DNA of 64,000 nucleotides, taken from NCBI GenBank assembly GCA_009773315.1, contig WRPE01000002.1, positions 1 to 64,000 of the forward strand, in the 5' to 3' direction. This document shows positions 8,627-17,196 of this stretch, piece by piece. A program made the translations under genes and the position numbers. This stretch comes from Syntrophaceae bacterium (lineage in GTDB: Bacteria; Desulfobacterota; Syntrophia; Syntrophales; Smithellaceae). The first letter of the stretch is position 1, and the number at the start of each line of letters is the position of its first letter. The notes under the pieces were generated by a model that saw only the letters and a list, made by a program, of their open reading frames with translations, was not told where the DNA came from and ran no database searches.

Positions 8627-9796
8627 ATGGAGAAAAATAAAAAGAATCTTAGTCTGACCGACAAATTTGAGTTTCCGGTCATCCAGGAACAGACCAGCTG
8701 CGGGTGCGGCACAAGCCCCGCGCCCAATACCGTTCATACTTTGCCCCGGCTGGATCAATCTTTTGTCTCGGGATCGATGACCACACCGGCAGGCGAACTG
8801 CCCAAAGTATCATCAGCACTGACCCGGCATGACCGGTGGGGGACAATCAAGGCCCGCCTGGGCGCCGGTAGGATGCATTACATCGTTGATCCCGGACTTT
8901 ATGCTTTAGGCCATCCGGATGCTCAAGCGCCCATCCTGGTTACCGCCAATTACAAAATGAGCTTTGACTATCTGCGGCAGGCGCTCGCGGGCCGCAATGT
9001 CTGGATTCTGGTTTTGGATACCAAGGGCATCAACGTATGGTGCGCGGCGGGGAAGGGCACATTCGGCACAAAGGAACTCATCCAGAGAATAGAGACGAGC
9101 GGCCTTAAAAAAGTCGTCGATCACAGAAAACTTATTCTTCCCCAACTGGGAGCGCCCGGCGTGGCGGCGCATCAGGTCAAACAATTCACCGGCTTCAAGG
9201 TGCATTACGGCCCCCTGCGCGCGGCGGACTTGACGGACTATCTTGATGCCGGATTAAAGGCCACAAATGAAATGAGAATTATGGCGTTTCCGTTAAAAGA
9301 CAGGGCGGTGTTAATTCCCCTTGAGCTTCTGTTCACGGCAAAACCCTTCATTCTTGTGTCACTTGCTCTTTTAATTCTGTCGGGCATCCTGGGACAATCT
9401 GGATTTCAGACAAACATTTTCCATGATGGATTATTTGCCGTCGGGGCGCTGGCCTGCGCTATCCTGGGCGGTGCGGTGATCAATCCACTGCTATTACCTT
9501 ATATTCCCGGACGCGCTTTCTCTGTCAAGGGGCTTATCATCGGGCTGGTCATTGCCTTAGGACTGATTTATCTGCGCGGTATTGATGTGCAGCTCTGGGC
9601 GGGTCGCGCGGAAGCACTGGCGTGGTTGCTGATTATTCCGGCGATATCGGCTTATCTGGCCATGAATTTTACCGGTTGCTCAACCTATACATCGCTTTCC
9701 GGCGTAAAAAAAGAAATGCGGTTTGCTTTGCCTCTGGAAATGACGGCGGGGGTTCTCGGTCTGGCCGTTTGGATAACATCATTAATCATGAAATAG
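8627..9796 (+). CDS. hgcA: Mercury methylation corrinoid protein HgcA
   Basis: 389-aa membrane corrinoid protein that transfers a methyl group to Hg(II). The diagnostic cap-helix motif 'NVWCAAGKGTFGT' is present with the Co-coordinating Cys at residue 139. The soluble N-terminal corrinoid domain resembles the CFeSP gamma/large subunit, and is followed by about five membrane helices from residue ~225 on and the conserved 'MNFTGCSTYTSLSGVKKEM'. A GAGG ribosome site 9 nt upstream supports ATG 8627; an earlier ATG at 8606 overlaps the regulator stop. hgcB follows after 8 nt. Established knowledge: HgcA plus HgcB are necessary for methylation in tested anaerobes. An extra 'CGCG' near the N-terminus is notable. 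Confidence 0.97.
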   Translation: MEKNKKNLSLTDKFEFPVIQEQTSCGCGTSPAPNTVHTLPRLDQSFVSGSMTTPAGELPKVSSALTRHDRWGTIKARLGAGRMHYIVDPGLYALGHPDAQAPILVTANYKMSFDYLRQALAGRNVWILVLDTKGINVWCAAGKGTFGTKELIQRIETSGLKKVVDHRKLILPQLGAPGVAAHQVKQFTGFKVHYGPLRAADLTDYLDAGLKATNEMRIMAFPLKDRAVLIPLELLFTAKPFILVSLALLILSGILGQSGFQTNIFHDGLFAVGALACAILGGAVINPLLLPYIPGRAFSVKGLIIGLVIALGLIYLRGIDVQLWAGRAEALAWLLIIPAISAYLAMNFTGCSTYTSLSGVKKEMRFALPLEMTAGVLGLAVWITSLIMK

Positions 9797-9804
9797 GAGC
9801 AATA

Positions 9805-10131
9805 ATGGGAAACATGGTTTATCTGAAAAATGTCGCAACACTGTCGATGGACACGACCAAATGCAGCGGCTGCGGACTTTGCCTGGATGTCTGTCCCCAC
9901 AATGTATTTAAAATGAATGGAAAAAGCGCGAAGATTATGGATCGCGACGCTTGTATGGAGTGCGGCGCTTGCAGCCGAAATTGCCCGACGGGTGCGATCA
10001 GCGTTCAATCCGGCGTCGGCTGCGCGGCAGCCGTCATTAACAGCCTATTAGGACGCAACGGCGGCGAATGCTGCTGTGGGCCGCAAACGGATGACTCAGG
10101 TGCGCCCAGAAGCGGCGGCTGTTGCGGCTGA
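9805..10131 (+). CDS. hgcB: Mercury methylation ferredoxin HgcB
   Basis: 108-aa 2[4Fe-4S] ferredoxin partner of HgcA, thought to reduce the corrinoid and help deliver Hg(II). Two cluster motifs are intact: C20, C23, C26, C30-P and C50, C53, C56, C60-P. The HgcB-specific Cys is at residue 73 ('SGVGCAAAV') and the C-terminal vicinal pair is C106-C107 ('GGCCG'). A further 'CCC' at 89-91 is additional to the usual set. ATG 9805 is preceded by AGGAG; a longer open frame overlapping hgcA from 9622 is rejected because it lacks a ribosome site and the extension is out of frame with hgcA. Confidence 0.97.
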   Translation: MGNMVYLKNVATLSMDTTKCSGCGLCLDVCPHNVFKMNGKSAKIMDRDACMECGACSRNCPTGAISVQSGVGCAAAVINSLLGRNGGECCCGPQTDDSGAPRSGGCCG

Positions 10132-10418
10132 GCTTTTCACTTAACGCCGGCGCCTACTTGCATAAGGTAGCCTTCTGTTATTTCGACCATAGAGAGAACA
10201 TCCAGTAGAATAGACTCAATACGTACATCGCAGAATCTCGTAGTCCTAATACAACGTTACCATTCATCAACCTCAAGGATGGTATCGATGCCCTCCTGTT
10301 TATTGTTTTAGATCCTAATCCTCTTCGTTCAAAATCATCCTGACGGTCGGCAATTATGGTTTTCTTGCTCTAACCGACAGATATTTGCATAGGGCAATTT
10401 ATTAAATCTTTGATCATC
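10132..10418. other. Intergenic stretch after hgcB
   Basis: Nearly 290 bases between hgcB and the convergent 3' end of the Gln-rich protein gene. No coding frame, RNA gene or clear terminator hairpin was found. Confidence 0.5.
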
Positions 10419-11285
10419 CTACTTTCCACGTTCTCCTTCTCCTCTTCCAGGTTTTCCTTGAGGCTGCTGTTGTCTTTGCTGCGGCTGATTCTGATGCTGC
10501 CTCTCTTGTTGAACCTGATGTTGCCTCTGTTGCTGATCCTGATGCTGCCTCTCTTGTTGAACCTGATGTTGCCTCTGTTGCTGATCCTGATGCTGCCTCT
10601 CTTGCTGAACCTGATGTTGTTTCTGTTGTTGAACCTGATGTTGCCTCTGTTGCTGATCCTGATGCTGCCTCTCTTGCTGAATCTGACGTTGCCTCTCTTG
10701 CTGAACCCGACGTTGCCTCTGTTCCTGAACCTGATGCTGCCTTTGCTGCTGAACCTCAGGCCTCTGTTGATACTGTTGTTGCCTTTGTTGCCTTAGGTCC
10801 TGTCTTTGTTGTTGTGGTCGAGGTTGATAGTTCCGGACGCCCCAGGTTCCTCGCCTTTCCCAATGTCGATTACTATTCCAGCTCTTCCAGTTTTTTTGAA
10901 GGCGCCGTTCGGGGATCCGTTCATAGTCCCAACGGTGTCCGTACCAGTTTCGTTCTCTGTAGTATCCTCTCCAACCCGGATCAACATCAAAATAAAAGCT
11001 TGGAACATTGCGATAATAAGACCAGCCCCGGTTATAATAATGTGAACGATACCAACGACCTTCCCATGGACGCCACCACCAGCCATTCCAGAAAAAGAGG
11101 TCTTCATCAACGTCAGGAGCAACGTAAACATGGGTATCCGGTATCACGATCAGCTCTGGTGGCGCGGGAAATACGATGAGCGGTGGCAGAGGAATACTAA
11201 TGCTTACATCTACCCTTGCCATTGTTGGGATAGGAAATACCAGTACCAACGCCAACAATATTGTTCCAACAATAAACCTTTTCAT
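10419..11285 (-). CDS. Secreted Gln/Arg-rich repeat protein
   Basis: 288-aa protein with a clear N-terminal signal peptide ('MKRFIVGTILLALVLVFPIP'), a middle section rich in Trp, Tyr and Arg ('NGWWWRPWEGRWYRSHYYN'), and a C-terminal half of near-repeats built from Gln, Arg, Glu and His such as 'QQERQHQDQQQRQHQV'. The middle section resembles YXWGXW-type or DUF3300-like envelope proteins seen in Proteobacteria. AAAGGAGG precedes ATG 11285. Likely periplasmic or extracellular; function unknown. The repeat half would be strongly charged and polar, possibly binding nucleic acid, metal or polysaccharide, but that is speculation. Confidence 0.8.
   Translation of the reverse strand: MKRFIVGTILLALVLVFPIPTMARVDVSISIPLPPLIVFPAPPELIVIPDTHVYVAPDVDEDLFFWNGWWWRPWEGRWYRSHYYNRGWSYYRNVPSFYFDVDPGWRGYYRERNWYGHRWDYERIPERRLQKNWKSWNSNRHWERRGTWGVRNYQPRPQQQRQDLRQQRQQQYQQRPEVQQQRQHQVQEQRQRRVQQERQRQIQQERQHQDQQQRQHQVQQQKQHQVQQERQHQDQQQRQHQVQQERQHQDQQQRQHQVQQERQHQNQPQQRQQQPQGKPGRGEGERGK
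10501..10720. repeat. 48-bp tandem repeats coding the Gln-rich region
   Basis: The unit starting at 10501 recurs at 10549 with almost no change and again, diverged, at about 10597 and 10645. Each 48-bp unit encodes 16 residues on the minus strand. The array may expand and contract. Confidence 0.85.
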
Positions 11286-11571
11286 TTTGTAGCCTCCTTT
11301 ATTTATACCCAATTTAACCTCATGTACCGGCTTTGCCGTGATGCTCCCCTTTTCTTAATCGTTGCCTTTGACCCATGTCATACCTTCTCTGCTGGGCTAC
11401 AAGTAATAGATTGGTAGTAATAGCAAAAGGCCTGCCAACAACCAAGGCAATCAGAAGTTTTAATTTATCATTTAATAACAGTATGTTATATTAACTGAGA
11501 AGAACCGTGGACAAGCATGAAATGATTCGCTCCGCCTCAATATTTGGTGGAGCCTCCATATGTTGAGGGAT

Positions 11572-11673
11572 ATGGCGGAGGTTGACATTTATTCCGCTTT
11601 CCAATTGGCAGGGGACATCATTGAACGAGCGGCAAAAACTCAAAATCAGCAAACGACAACAGCAAACGCATAA
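11572..11673 (+). CDS. Possible small protein of 33 aa
   Basis: A short frame beginning 'MAEVDIYSAFQLAGDIIERA' preceded by GAGGGAT about 3-8 nt upstream. It lies in the 480-bp gap between the divergent Gln-rich protein gene and the relic toxin gene. An imperfect hairpin (around 11533-11567) covers its ribosome site. No family was recognised; it may not be real. Apart from this and the palindrome at 11739-11759, the gap 11286-11768 shows nothing else. Confidence 0.3.
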   Translation: MAEVDIYSAFQLAGDIIERAAKTQNQQTTTANA

Positions 11674-11738
11674 GCCATGCATTACAAACAAACGCAGCAG
11701 GGCAAATGGTGAACTTTCCGAAGTAATAAAAGCTTGCT

Positions 11739-11759
11739 CTATACCTTTTATTGGTATAG
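11739..11759. promoter_or_regulatory. Palindrome upstream of toxin-antitoxin relic
   Basis: CTATACC (11739-11745) and GGTATAG (11753-11759) form a perfect 7-bp inverted repeat about 10 bp before the toxin start at 11769. It is placed as an operator for the XRE antitoxin encoded just downstream. Confidence 0.5.
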
Positions 11760-11768
11760 GATAAAATC

Positions 11769-12046
11769 ATGACGTGGACGGTTACGGAAAAACGAAATCT
11801 GAATAAACGTATCAGAAAATTGACGGAGAATGTTCAAAATACTCATTACTTTGAATAAGGACATGGAAATGAACGGGCTTATTCGGGGAGACTGGCCGAA
11901 TTTCGGCGCGTTGTCCGATGAACGGGTGCCATTGTCATTTAAAAAAAGGCCACCCCATATATGTGGTAATATGGGAAGTTAAAAATAAAGAGATAAGATT
12001 GATCGAGGTGACATATGCAGGCACACACGAAAAAGCGCCCTATTGA
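11769..12046 (+). pseudogene. RelE-like toxin, frameshifted
   Basis: Begins 'MTWTVTEKRNLNKRIRKL' and, across three frames, continues 'KDMEMNGLIRGDWPNFGALS' and 'CHCHLKKGHPIYVVIWEVKN', ending 'TYAGTHEKAPY' with TGA at 12044-12046. This is the pattern of a RelE/ParE-superfamily mRNA-interferase-like toxin, but frame changes near 11835 and 11928 break it. Its end overlaps the start of the XRE antitoxin, the usual order for this toxin class. It is either inactivated or contains two sequencing errors. Confidence 0.75.
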
Positions 12047-12368
12047 TACCATTGAGGTTAAATTTATTGGGCCTATTATTAACATGGCGCGGGCTATTGA
12101 AGCTTTGAAGCCGATGGGCTTTGTGGACACGTCCGATTCTGTAGCCTGGCGCGAAGCTTATCCTGAATGTTCCGAAGAACAACTTACCGGCAGGGCATTA
12201 GCAGGCGCACGATCCCGTGAAGGATTAACACAAGTTCAGCTTTCCAAACTCACCGGAATCCCACAGCGTCATATTTCCGAAATGGAACACGGTAAGCGCA
12301 CCATTGGCAAAAAAAACGCGAAACTCTTTGCAGAAGCCTTAAACACGGATTACCGGGTTTTTCTCTAA
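12015..12368 (+). CDS. XRE-family antitoxin-like HTH protein
   Basis: 117-aa protein. Residues ~60-110 form an XRE helix-turn-helix ('GLTQVQLSKLTGIPQRHISE', then 'HGKRTIGKKNAKLFAEAL'). The N-terminal half would be the toxin-neutralising part. It overlaps the last 32 nt of the broken RelE-like toxin, so it is the antitoxin of that pair and now stands without an intact toxin. The upstream palindrome at 11739-11759 is a plausible binding site. Reading frame and termini look intact. Confidence 0.85.
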   Translation: MQAHTKKRPIDTIEVKFIGPIINMARAIEALKPMGFVDTSDSVAWREAYPECSEEQLTGRALAGARSREGLTQVQLSKLTGIPQRHISEMEHGKRTIGKKNAKLFAEALNTDYRVFL

Positions 12369-12402
12369 CCGGATATGGCAATGCTTTTGAGGAAGGAACG
12401 GG

Positions 12403-13142
12403 ATGAAAAACATTCTCAAGAAAATCGATTCGATCAAAACAAAGATTGATGCACACAGGCCACTTGATTCTCACATGGTCAACCAGCTTCGGGAATATTT
12501 CCGAAGCAGCATGACCTATTCCAGCAATGCTCTGGAAGAAAATTCTCTGACGGAAACGGAAACGAAGATCGTCATTGAAGATGGAATCACCATTGGCGGC
12601 AAGCCGGTCAAAGATCATCTGGAAGCTTTGGGACATTCAGCGGCGTATGATTTGCTTTTCCGGCTGGCAAAACATCAAGATATTACGGAAGCGAATATCA
12701 AAGAACTGCATCGGCTGTTTTATTATCGGATTGATGAAGATCAGGCGGGTAAATACCGGAAACAAAAAAAATCATCATTACCGGCACAACCTTCATCCCC
12801 CCCGCACCTGAAAAGATACCGGATTTGATATAGTCATTCGTTGCCGGGATACCCGATGACAGATCAAATCATCACCCGGTTGAATATGCGGCAATCCTTC
12901 ATCGAATGCTTGTGACGGTTCACCCCTTTATTGACAGGAACGGACGGGTGGCACGCCTATTGATGAACCTTGCTCTATTGCAGGCAGGCTACCCCGTGGC
13001 GCTTATTCCCCCGGTCTTGCGGCGCGAATATCTGGACAACTTAAGCAAAGCCCATAAGAACGATTTTAAACCATTCAACAAATTTATTGTCGGTGTCTGC
13101 TACGAATCGGCCAAGGAATATTTAAGGCTTCTGGAAGGATAA
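12403..13142 (+). pseudogene. Fic-domain protein, disrupted
   Basis: The N-terminal part (to about 12770) contains the Fic N-terminal helix region with 'SSNALEENSLTETET', close to the inhibitory S/T-x-x-x-E-G/N motif. After a one-base shift in an A-run near 12768, the frame continues 'IIITGTTFIPPAPEK', meets a TAG at 12831-12833, and then reads 'HPVEYAAILHRM' and the Fic core 'HPFIDRNGRVARLLMN'. The core has Arg in place of the first Gly of HPFxxGNGR. An intact protein would AMPylate targets; this one looks inactive. AGGAAGG precedes ATG 12403, and the gene follows the antitoxin by 34 nt. Confidence 0.8.
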
Positions 13143-13143
13143 A

Positions 13144-13416
13144 TCAGGCGGCATGATCTTTACAGACTTCGGCAATCCATGCGCAGATGCTTTTATGTTC
13201 GCGCTTGGCGGCAGTGGTAATTTTGCTATGAAGCTCTGGACTTACACGGACAACAAAGCGGCCAGTAAAAGGCTTTTCGGGTGTCTCGTTTCTTTTGGCG
13301 CAAGTATCAAGATAAAAGTCAACGGCTTCTTTGCCGGGGTGTGGCCGGTGGAAATCGGCGCGTAAATCGCCTTCATCGATGTTTTAATTTTCGGAAATGG
13401 TCACGTCTTGCATCAT
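13144..13416 (-). pseudogene. HicB-like antitoxin relic
   Basis: On the minus strand the frame ending at 13144 reads 'EAVDFYLDTCAKRNETPEKP', then 'FTGRFVVRVSPELHSKITTA' and 'HKSICAWIAEVCKDHAA', a typical HicB C-terminus with its ribbon-helix-helix. A TAA at 13384-13386 interrupts the region encoding the N-terminal half, where the match also becomes poor. No HicA toxin is visible beside it. Confidence 0.65.
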
Positions 13417-13516
13417 CCACGTGCAAATCTTCAATAGAGGGCAGTTGTCAGAGCCCTGAAAGAGTTTTTCAATCCTTGTGTATCACATGTCGACACTGCC
13501 AAGCAATGAAAGCTGT

Positions 13517-13933
13517 CTATTCCCATTCAAAATTTCTTAATTCCAAACTATTATAAGGATGGCCATGTGATGCACGAGATAATTTCTCTAGTTCTGCGAT
13601 CCATAAATGGCGGAGGCCATTACTTTCGGCGACGGATTCGAGCCATTTAACCTCAGCTTCGTGAATCTGCCCGTCAGATGCCGACATCCTCAATCCGTCT
13701 CTGATAAAACAAAGGGCAATATCAGTTCCAGAGAAACGAGGCAGTGCATCGACGATATGATTATTGTCCAGGAGCTCCTCCATTGTCTTCGTGCAGAATT
13801 TTAGATCAAAACCGAGCATTTTCCCTATACTCAGCATCAACTTCTTTTCTTCATCATGTATCTGGCGGTCCTTACGGATGAGTATCATCAGACTCTTATA
13901 ATAGAGACTCCGATCAAGTAAAGATATTCTCAT
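13517..13933 (-). CDS. TerB-like domain protein
   Basis: 138-aa alpha-helical protein with TerB-like repeats: 'SLMILIRKDRQIHDEEKKLM' and 'IRDGLRMSASDGQIHEAEVK', each carrying the acidic D-x-x-I-H-x-x-E pattern of the TerB/DjlA N-terminal fold. TerB proteins bind divalent metal and are linked to stress or membrane functions; this one has no ter operon nearby. The start at 13933 is preceded by GAAGG; in-frame ATGs upstream to 14041 could extend it by up to 36 residues. Role not known. Confidence 0.65.
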   Translation of the reverse strand: MRISLLDRSLYYKSLMILIRKDRQIHDEEKKLMLSIGKMLGFDLKFCTKTMEELLDNNHIVDALPRFSGTDIALCFIRDGLRMSASDGQIHEAEVKWLESVAESNGLRHLWIAELEKLSRASHGHPYNSLELRNFEWE

Positions 13934-14298
13934 TGAAACACCTTCTTCGCCTTTCATCATTCCGGCTCCTTCGCAGCCAACTGCCCAATACAGATGTGCT
14001 TTGGAAATTAGAGCATTGCTGCCATTTCCGGCAATTTCCATGAAGGACTATCGCTCGCTTATTCATTACAGCATAGAAGCAACGTCGTGCGTAACCTATA
14101 TCGAAGAAAAGCCTCATTCCGAAGCCGAATGATTGAGCAGACTCTATTTGATTTTTATCCGGCATTATTATACAAAATAACTGCTGGCATAAACACGCTT
14201 TTTGGCGTCATTATTTACCACAATTCTCTTAGCGTTTCCAGCTACAGGAAAACGAGGACATGTCTTGGGCGTGTTTGTCGCCTTTTCAGGAGTTAATA

Positions 14299-16041
14299 AT
14301 GGATGAGTTCAGTATCCTGATCACCTTCACCGGAAGTTTGGCTGTAGCCCTGGTTTTCGGCTATCTCGCACAGCGATTGAGGCTGTCACCCATCATCGGC
14401 TATTTACTGGCCGGAATTGCGATAGGACCATTCACGCCAGGTTTTGTCGCCGACCGCGCGAGTGCGGAGCAGTTCGCGGAGATCGGTGTCATCCTGCTGC
14501 TTTTTGGTCTCGGATTGCGCTTTAACCTGCGCGAACTGTTCGCCGTATGGCGATTGGCCATTCCGGGTGCGCTGATCCAGAGCACAATGTCCACGGCCGT
14601 GCTTGCGGTAATTTTACACCTGATGGGCTGGAATTGGATATCCGGCATCATTCTAGGAATGGCCATCTCGGTTGCCAGTACGGTTGTGATGGCTCTTGTA
14701 CTGGCCGAGTGGCATGATCTCCACTCCAAAATCGGTCATATTGCCATCGGCTGGACGGTTGTCGAAGATATTCTCACAGTGGCCATGCTGCTACTTCTGC
14801 CGATTATTTTTATACCGGACCCAGCGGTAGAGCAAAGCTTCGGGACGGTGCTGGGACTGGCCGGGCTCAAGGTCGCGGGGCTTCTGGTGGTCGTGGTTGT
14901 GCTGGGCAAGTGGATGATGCCCTGGACGCTGGAGAGCATCGCTAAAACTCGCTCGCGGGAGCTTTTTACGCTTGCGGTGCTGGTCTTCGCCATTGGGGTC
15001 GCCGTTGGCGCCGCTAAAATATTCGGGGTTTCGATGGCTCTTGGCGCGTTTCTCGCCGGGCTGGCCGTTGGCCGTTCTGAATTTGCTGCTCGCGCGGCCA
15101 ATGACGCGCTGCCGATGCGCGACGCCTTTGCCGTGCTCTTTTTTGTTTCGATCGGGATGCTGTTTGATCCGCGGAGCCTTGTTCAGGTTCCTTGGGTTAT
15201 TGGGGCCGTGATGTTTGTGGTTATTATCGTCAAACCGTTGGCCGCCACATTGACGGTGCGGGTGCTAGGCCAGCCTCTGTCAACGGCCATTCCGGTCGGA
15301 GCGGCTTTTTCACAGGTCGGCGAATTCAGCTTTATTCTTGGCACCGTTGCTCTCAGTCTCGGGCTGATCAATGATGCGGGATGGAACGCCCTGGTGGCCG
15401 CATCTATTCTCTCAATTGGTCTGAACCCTTATATTTATCGCTGGGCACGCAAGTTGTCGTCCGGAAGGATCGCCAAAAAGCATCCCGTAGTTTCAAGTCA
15501 GCGTCCGGCAATGAATCCCAACCACTGCATTCTGATCGGCTATGGCCCGGTAGGGAAGATTGTACACCGCCTTCTCAGGGAACGCGGTGTGGAAATCACA
15601 GTGATCGATCTCAACCTCGATACGGTACACATGCTGCACGAAATGGGAACCAATGCGCTGTATGGCGATGTTTTGAGACAGGGGACTCTTGACGATGCCG
15701 GTATAGCGACGGCCGGGAGCCTGATCTTGAGCGCGGACATTGAAGACGCCGCCGAGGTCATCAGGCAGGCGCGCCAGCTCAACCCCGACATTCATATCAT
15801 CGCCCGTTGCGCCCATCTCCGTGATGCGCAGGCACTGCGTAACGCTGGCGCCAACGTTGTTGCCGCCGGTGAAGCGGAGGTTGGCGTTGCCCTGGCCGAA
15901 GTTGTGACTGCCGCTGACGAGAAGGTGTGCAGTGTTGCCGCTGAGCATCGTGAATCCATTCGACGCAGTTTGTATGAAGCGCCAAACACGCCGAAAGTCA
16001 GTCCGAAATCAAGAAAATATAAAATTTATCTGGGGAAATAG
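14299..16041 (+). CDS. Kef/YbaL-type cation:proton antiporter with TrkA-N domain
   Basis: 580-aa inner-membrane CPA2 antiporter. About 12 hydrophobic helices (residues 1-390) include 'LSPIIGYLLAGIAIGPFTPG' and 'FGVSMALGAFLAGLAVGRSE'. A C-terminal RCK/TrkA-N domain follows with the Rossmann motif 'LIGYGPVGKIVHRLL' and 'VIDLNLDTV', which binds NAD(H). The closest known layout is YbaL (about 560 aa). ATG 14299 follows AGGAG; an earlier ATG at 14260 lacks one. Expected role is K+/H+ or Na+/H+ exchange under stress. A stress protein gene follows in the same direction after about 60 nt and may be co-transcribed. Confidence 0.9.
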   Translation: MDEFSILITFTGSLAVALVFGYLAQRLRLSPIIGYLLAGIAIGPFTPGFVADRASAEQFAEIGVILLLFGLGLRFNLRELFAVWRLAIPGALIQSTMSTAVLAVILHLMGWNWISGIILGMAISVASTVVMALVLAEWHDLHSKIGHIAIGWTVVEDILTVAMLLLLPIIFIPDPAVEQSFGTVLGLAGLKVAGLLVVVVVLGKWMMPWTLESIAKTRSRELFTLAVLVFAIGVAVGAAKIFGVSMALGAFLAGLAVGRSEFAARAANDALPMRDAFAVLFFVSIGMLFDPRSLVQVPWVIGAVMFVVIIVKPLAATLTVRVLGQPLSTAIPVGAAFSQVGEFSFILGTVALSLGLINDAGWNALVAASILSIGLNPYIYRWARKLSSGRIAKKHPVVSSQRPAMNPNHCILIGYGPVGKIVHRLLRERGVEITVIDLNLDTVHMLHEMGTNALYGDVLRQGTLDDAGIATAGSLILSADIEDAAEVIRQARQLNPDIHIIARCAHLRDAQALRNAGANVVAAGEAEVGVALAEVVTAADEKVCSVAAEHRESIRRSLYEAPNTPKVSPKSRKYKIYLGK

Positions 16042-16099
16042 AAGTAATATCTCAAGTTAATTAAGGAAACCGTATCGGTAATATGAAAGGGAGATATCT

Positions 16100-16918
16100 A
16101 TGAAAAATCGTTTCATCATCCTTGTCGATTTGTCGTCTGATTCGGAACACCTTATTCAGTTTGCATACGATTGGGGCAAGAACATCGGCGCAGATATGCT
16201 CCTTGTTCATAAAACCGTCGTGATGTTGCCTGCTTTGACGCCCTATGAGAGCAAGAAAAAACTCACCAAGATGGCGAATCGGGAAGCTCTTGATCAATTG
16301 AGGCGTTTAGCTGGAAATATTTTACCGAACGTGATGTCGGTCGGATTTTTCGCTTCAGAAAAACCCTTGGTGCAACAGCTGCGGACGTTCCTGCATGGAC
16401 CATTCAATAACCTTGTTTTTTTGGGTTTGAGCAAAAAGGGATTATTAGAGAAACTCTTTATCGGAAGTGAAGCTGTCAAAGTCATTGACGGTATTGACAA
16501 CCTGATTGTGGCCGTGCCCATGAATCCTGAATGCTGTTCTCCTGAAACCATTCATGTTGCCGTTCAGAAGAATAGTCCGTTTAATATCATTGACTTCAAT
16601 AAATTTTTAAATTTCCGAAATGAAAGCATACAGAACCTTGTTTTCTTTTCGGTATTAGAAACCGGCGATGATTGGAATGATGCTGAAAAATACTTAAGAG
16701 ACCTGACACAGTTATATTCTGACCGATACAGCGCTGTTTATGAAATGTATAAGGCCCAAAGTGGATTTCAAGATTTGAAAAGAATCATTTTGGATAAAAA
16801 GGACGAGTTCATTGTTGTGCAAAGGGGTTCAAGGATGTTTCTGGATCAGATATTCAGGAAATTTCTGATCAATGATCTTGTGTATGAAGGCAATATTCCA
16901 TTAGTAATATTACCATAA
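16100..16918 (+). CDS. Universal-stress-protein-like, two-domain
   Basis: 272-aa protein starting 'MKNRFIILVDLSSDSEHLIQ' with a UspA-like first domain and a second, more diverged half. The usual ATP-binding G-2x-G-9x-G-S/T motif is weak ('LGLSKKGLLEKLFIGSEAVK'), so nucleotide binding is uncertain. GGGAG lies 5 nt or so before the ATG. It follows the Kef-type antiporter, and pairing of Usp domains with ion transporters is common, so a regulatory role on the antiporter is plausible but inferred. Confidence 0.7.
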   Translation: MKNRFIILVDLSSDSEHLIQFAYDWGKNIGADMLLVHKTVVMLPALTPYESKKKLTKMANREALDQLRRLAGNILPNVMSVGFFASEKPLVQQLRTFLHGPFNNLVFLGLSKKGLLEKLFIGSEAVKVIDGIDNLIVAVPMNPECCSPETIHVAVQKNSPFNIIDFNKFLNFRNESIQNLVFFSVLETGDDWNDAEKYLRDLTQLYSDRYSAVYEMYKAQSGFQDLKRIILDKKDEFIVVQRGSRMFLDQIFRKFLINDLVYEGNIPLVILP

Positions 16919-17117
16919 AATGTGGGTCGTAGTATTAATGCCTGTCGTTGGGTGTGAATTGTGTTTATTACTGATTGAAGTCTTGGATTTTTGTAGACAT
17001 TGAGATAATGCAAAATGGGGAGTAAAATCGCTTAACTTGCTGGGGATAGTGCTGAAGAATATTTAAAATTTAAAGAAAAATTAGCGAAAATATATATTTT
17101 TAAGCCCTTGTAATTTT

Positions 17118-17192
17118 TGGTAGTCCCACGGGGAGTTGAACCCCGGTTTCCGGCGTGAGAGGCCAGCGTCCTAACCACTAGACGATGGGACC
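17118..17192 (-). tRNA. tRNA-Glu (CTC)
   Basis: 75-nt cloverleaf on the minus strand with CCA encoded. D-arm 'GTCTAGTGGTTAGGAC', anticodon loop CTCTCAC (anticodon CUC), T-arm with GTTCAAC. Acceptor pairing is complete with one G-U at 1:72. It lies upstream of gltX on the opposite side of the tRNA-Gln-like gene, so a glutamate tRNA and its synthetase are neighbours. Confidence 0.93.
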
Positions 17193-17196
17193 ATGT

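Noticed and set aside
8606..9796. HgcA read as a CFeSP (acetyl-CoA pathway) corrinoid subunit
   Set aside because: The NVWCAAGK motif, C-terminal membrane helices and the adjacent HgcB-type ferredoxin are specific for HgcA; no other CODH/ACS genes are nearby.
9622..9804. N-terminal extension of hgcB overlapping hgcA
   Set aside because: No ribosome site; ATG 9805 with AGGAG gives the standard HgcB start.
10410..10796. Leu/Pro-rich plus-strand frame, or CRISPR-like array
   Set aside because: Both are products of the 48-bp coding repeats of the Gln-rich protein; there are no unique spacers.
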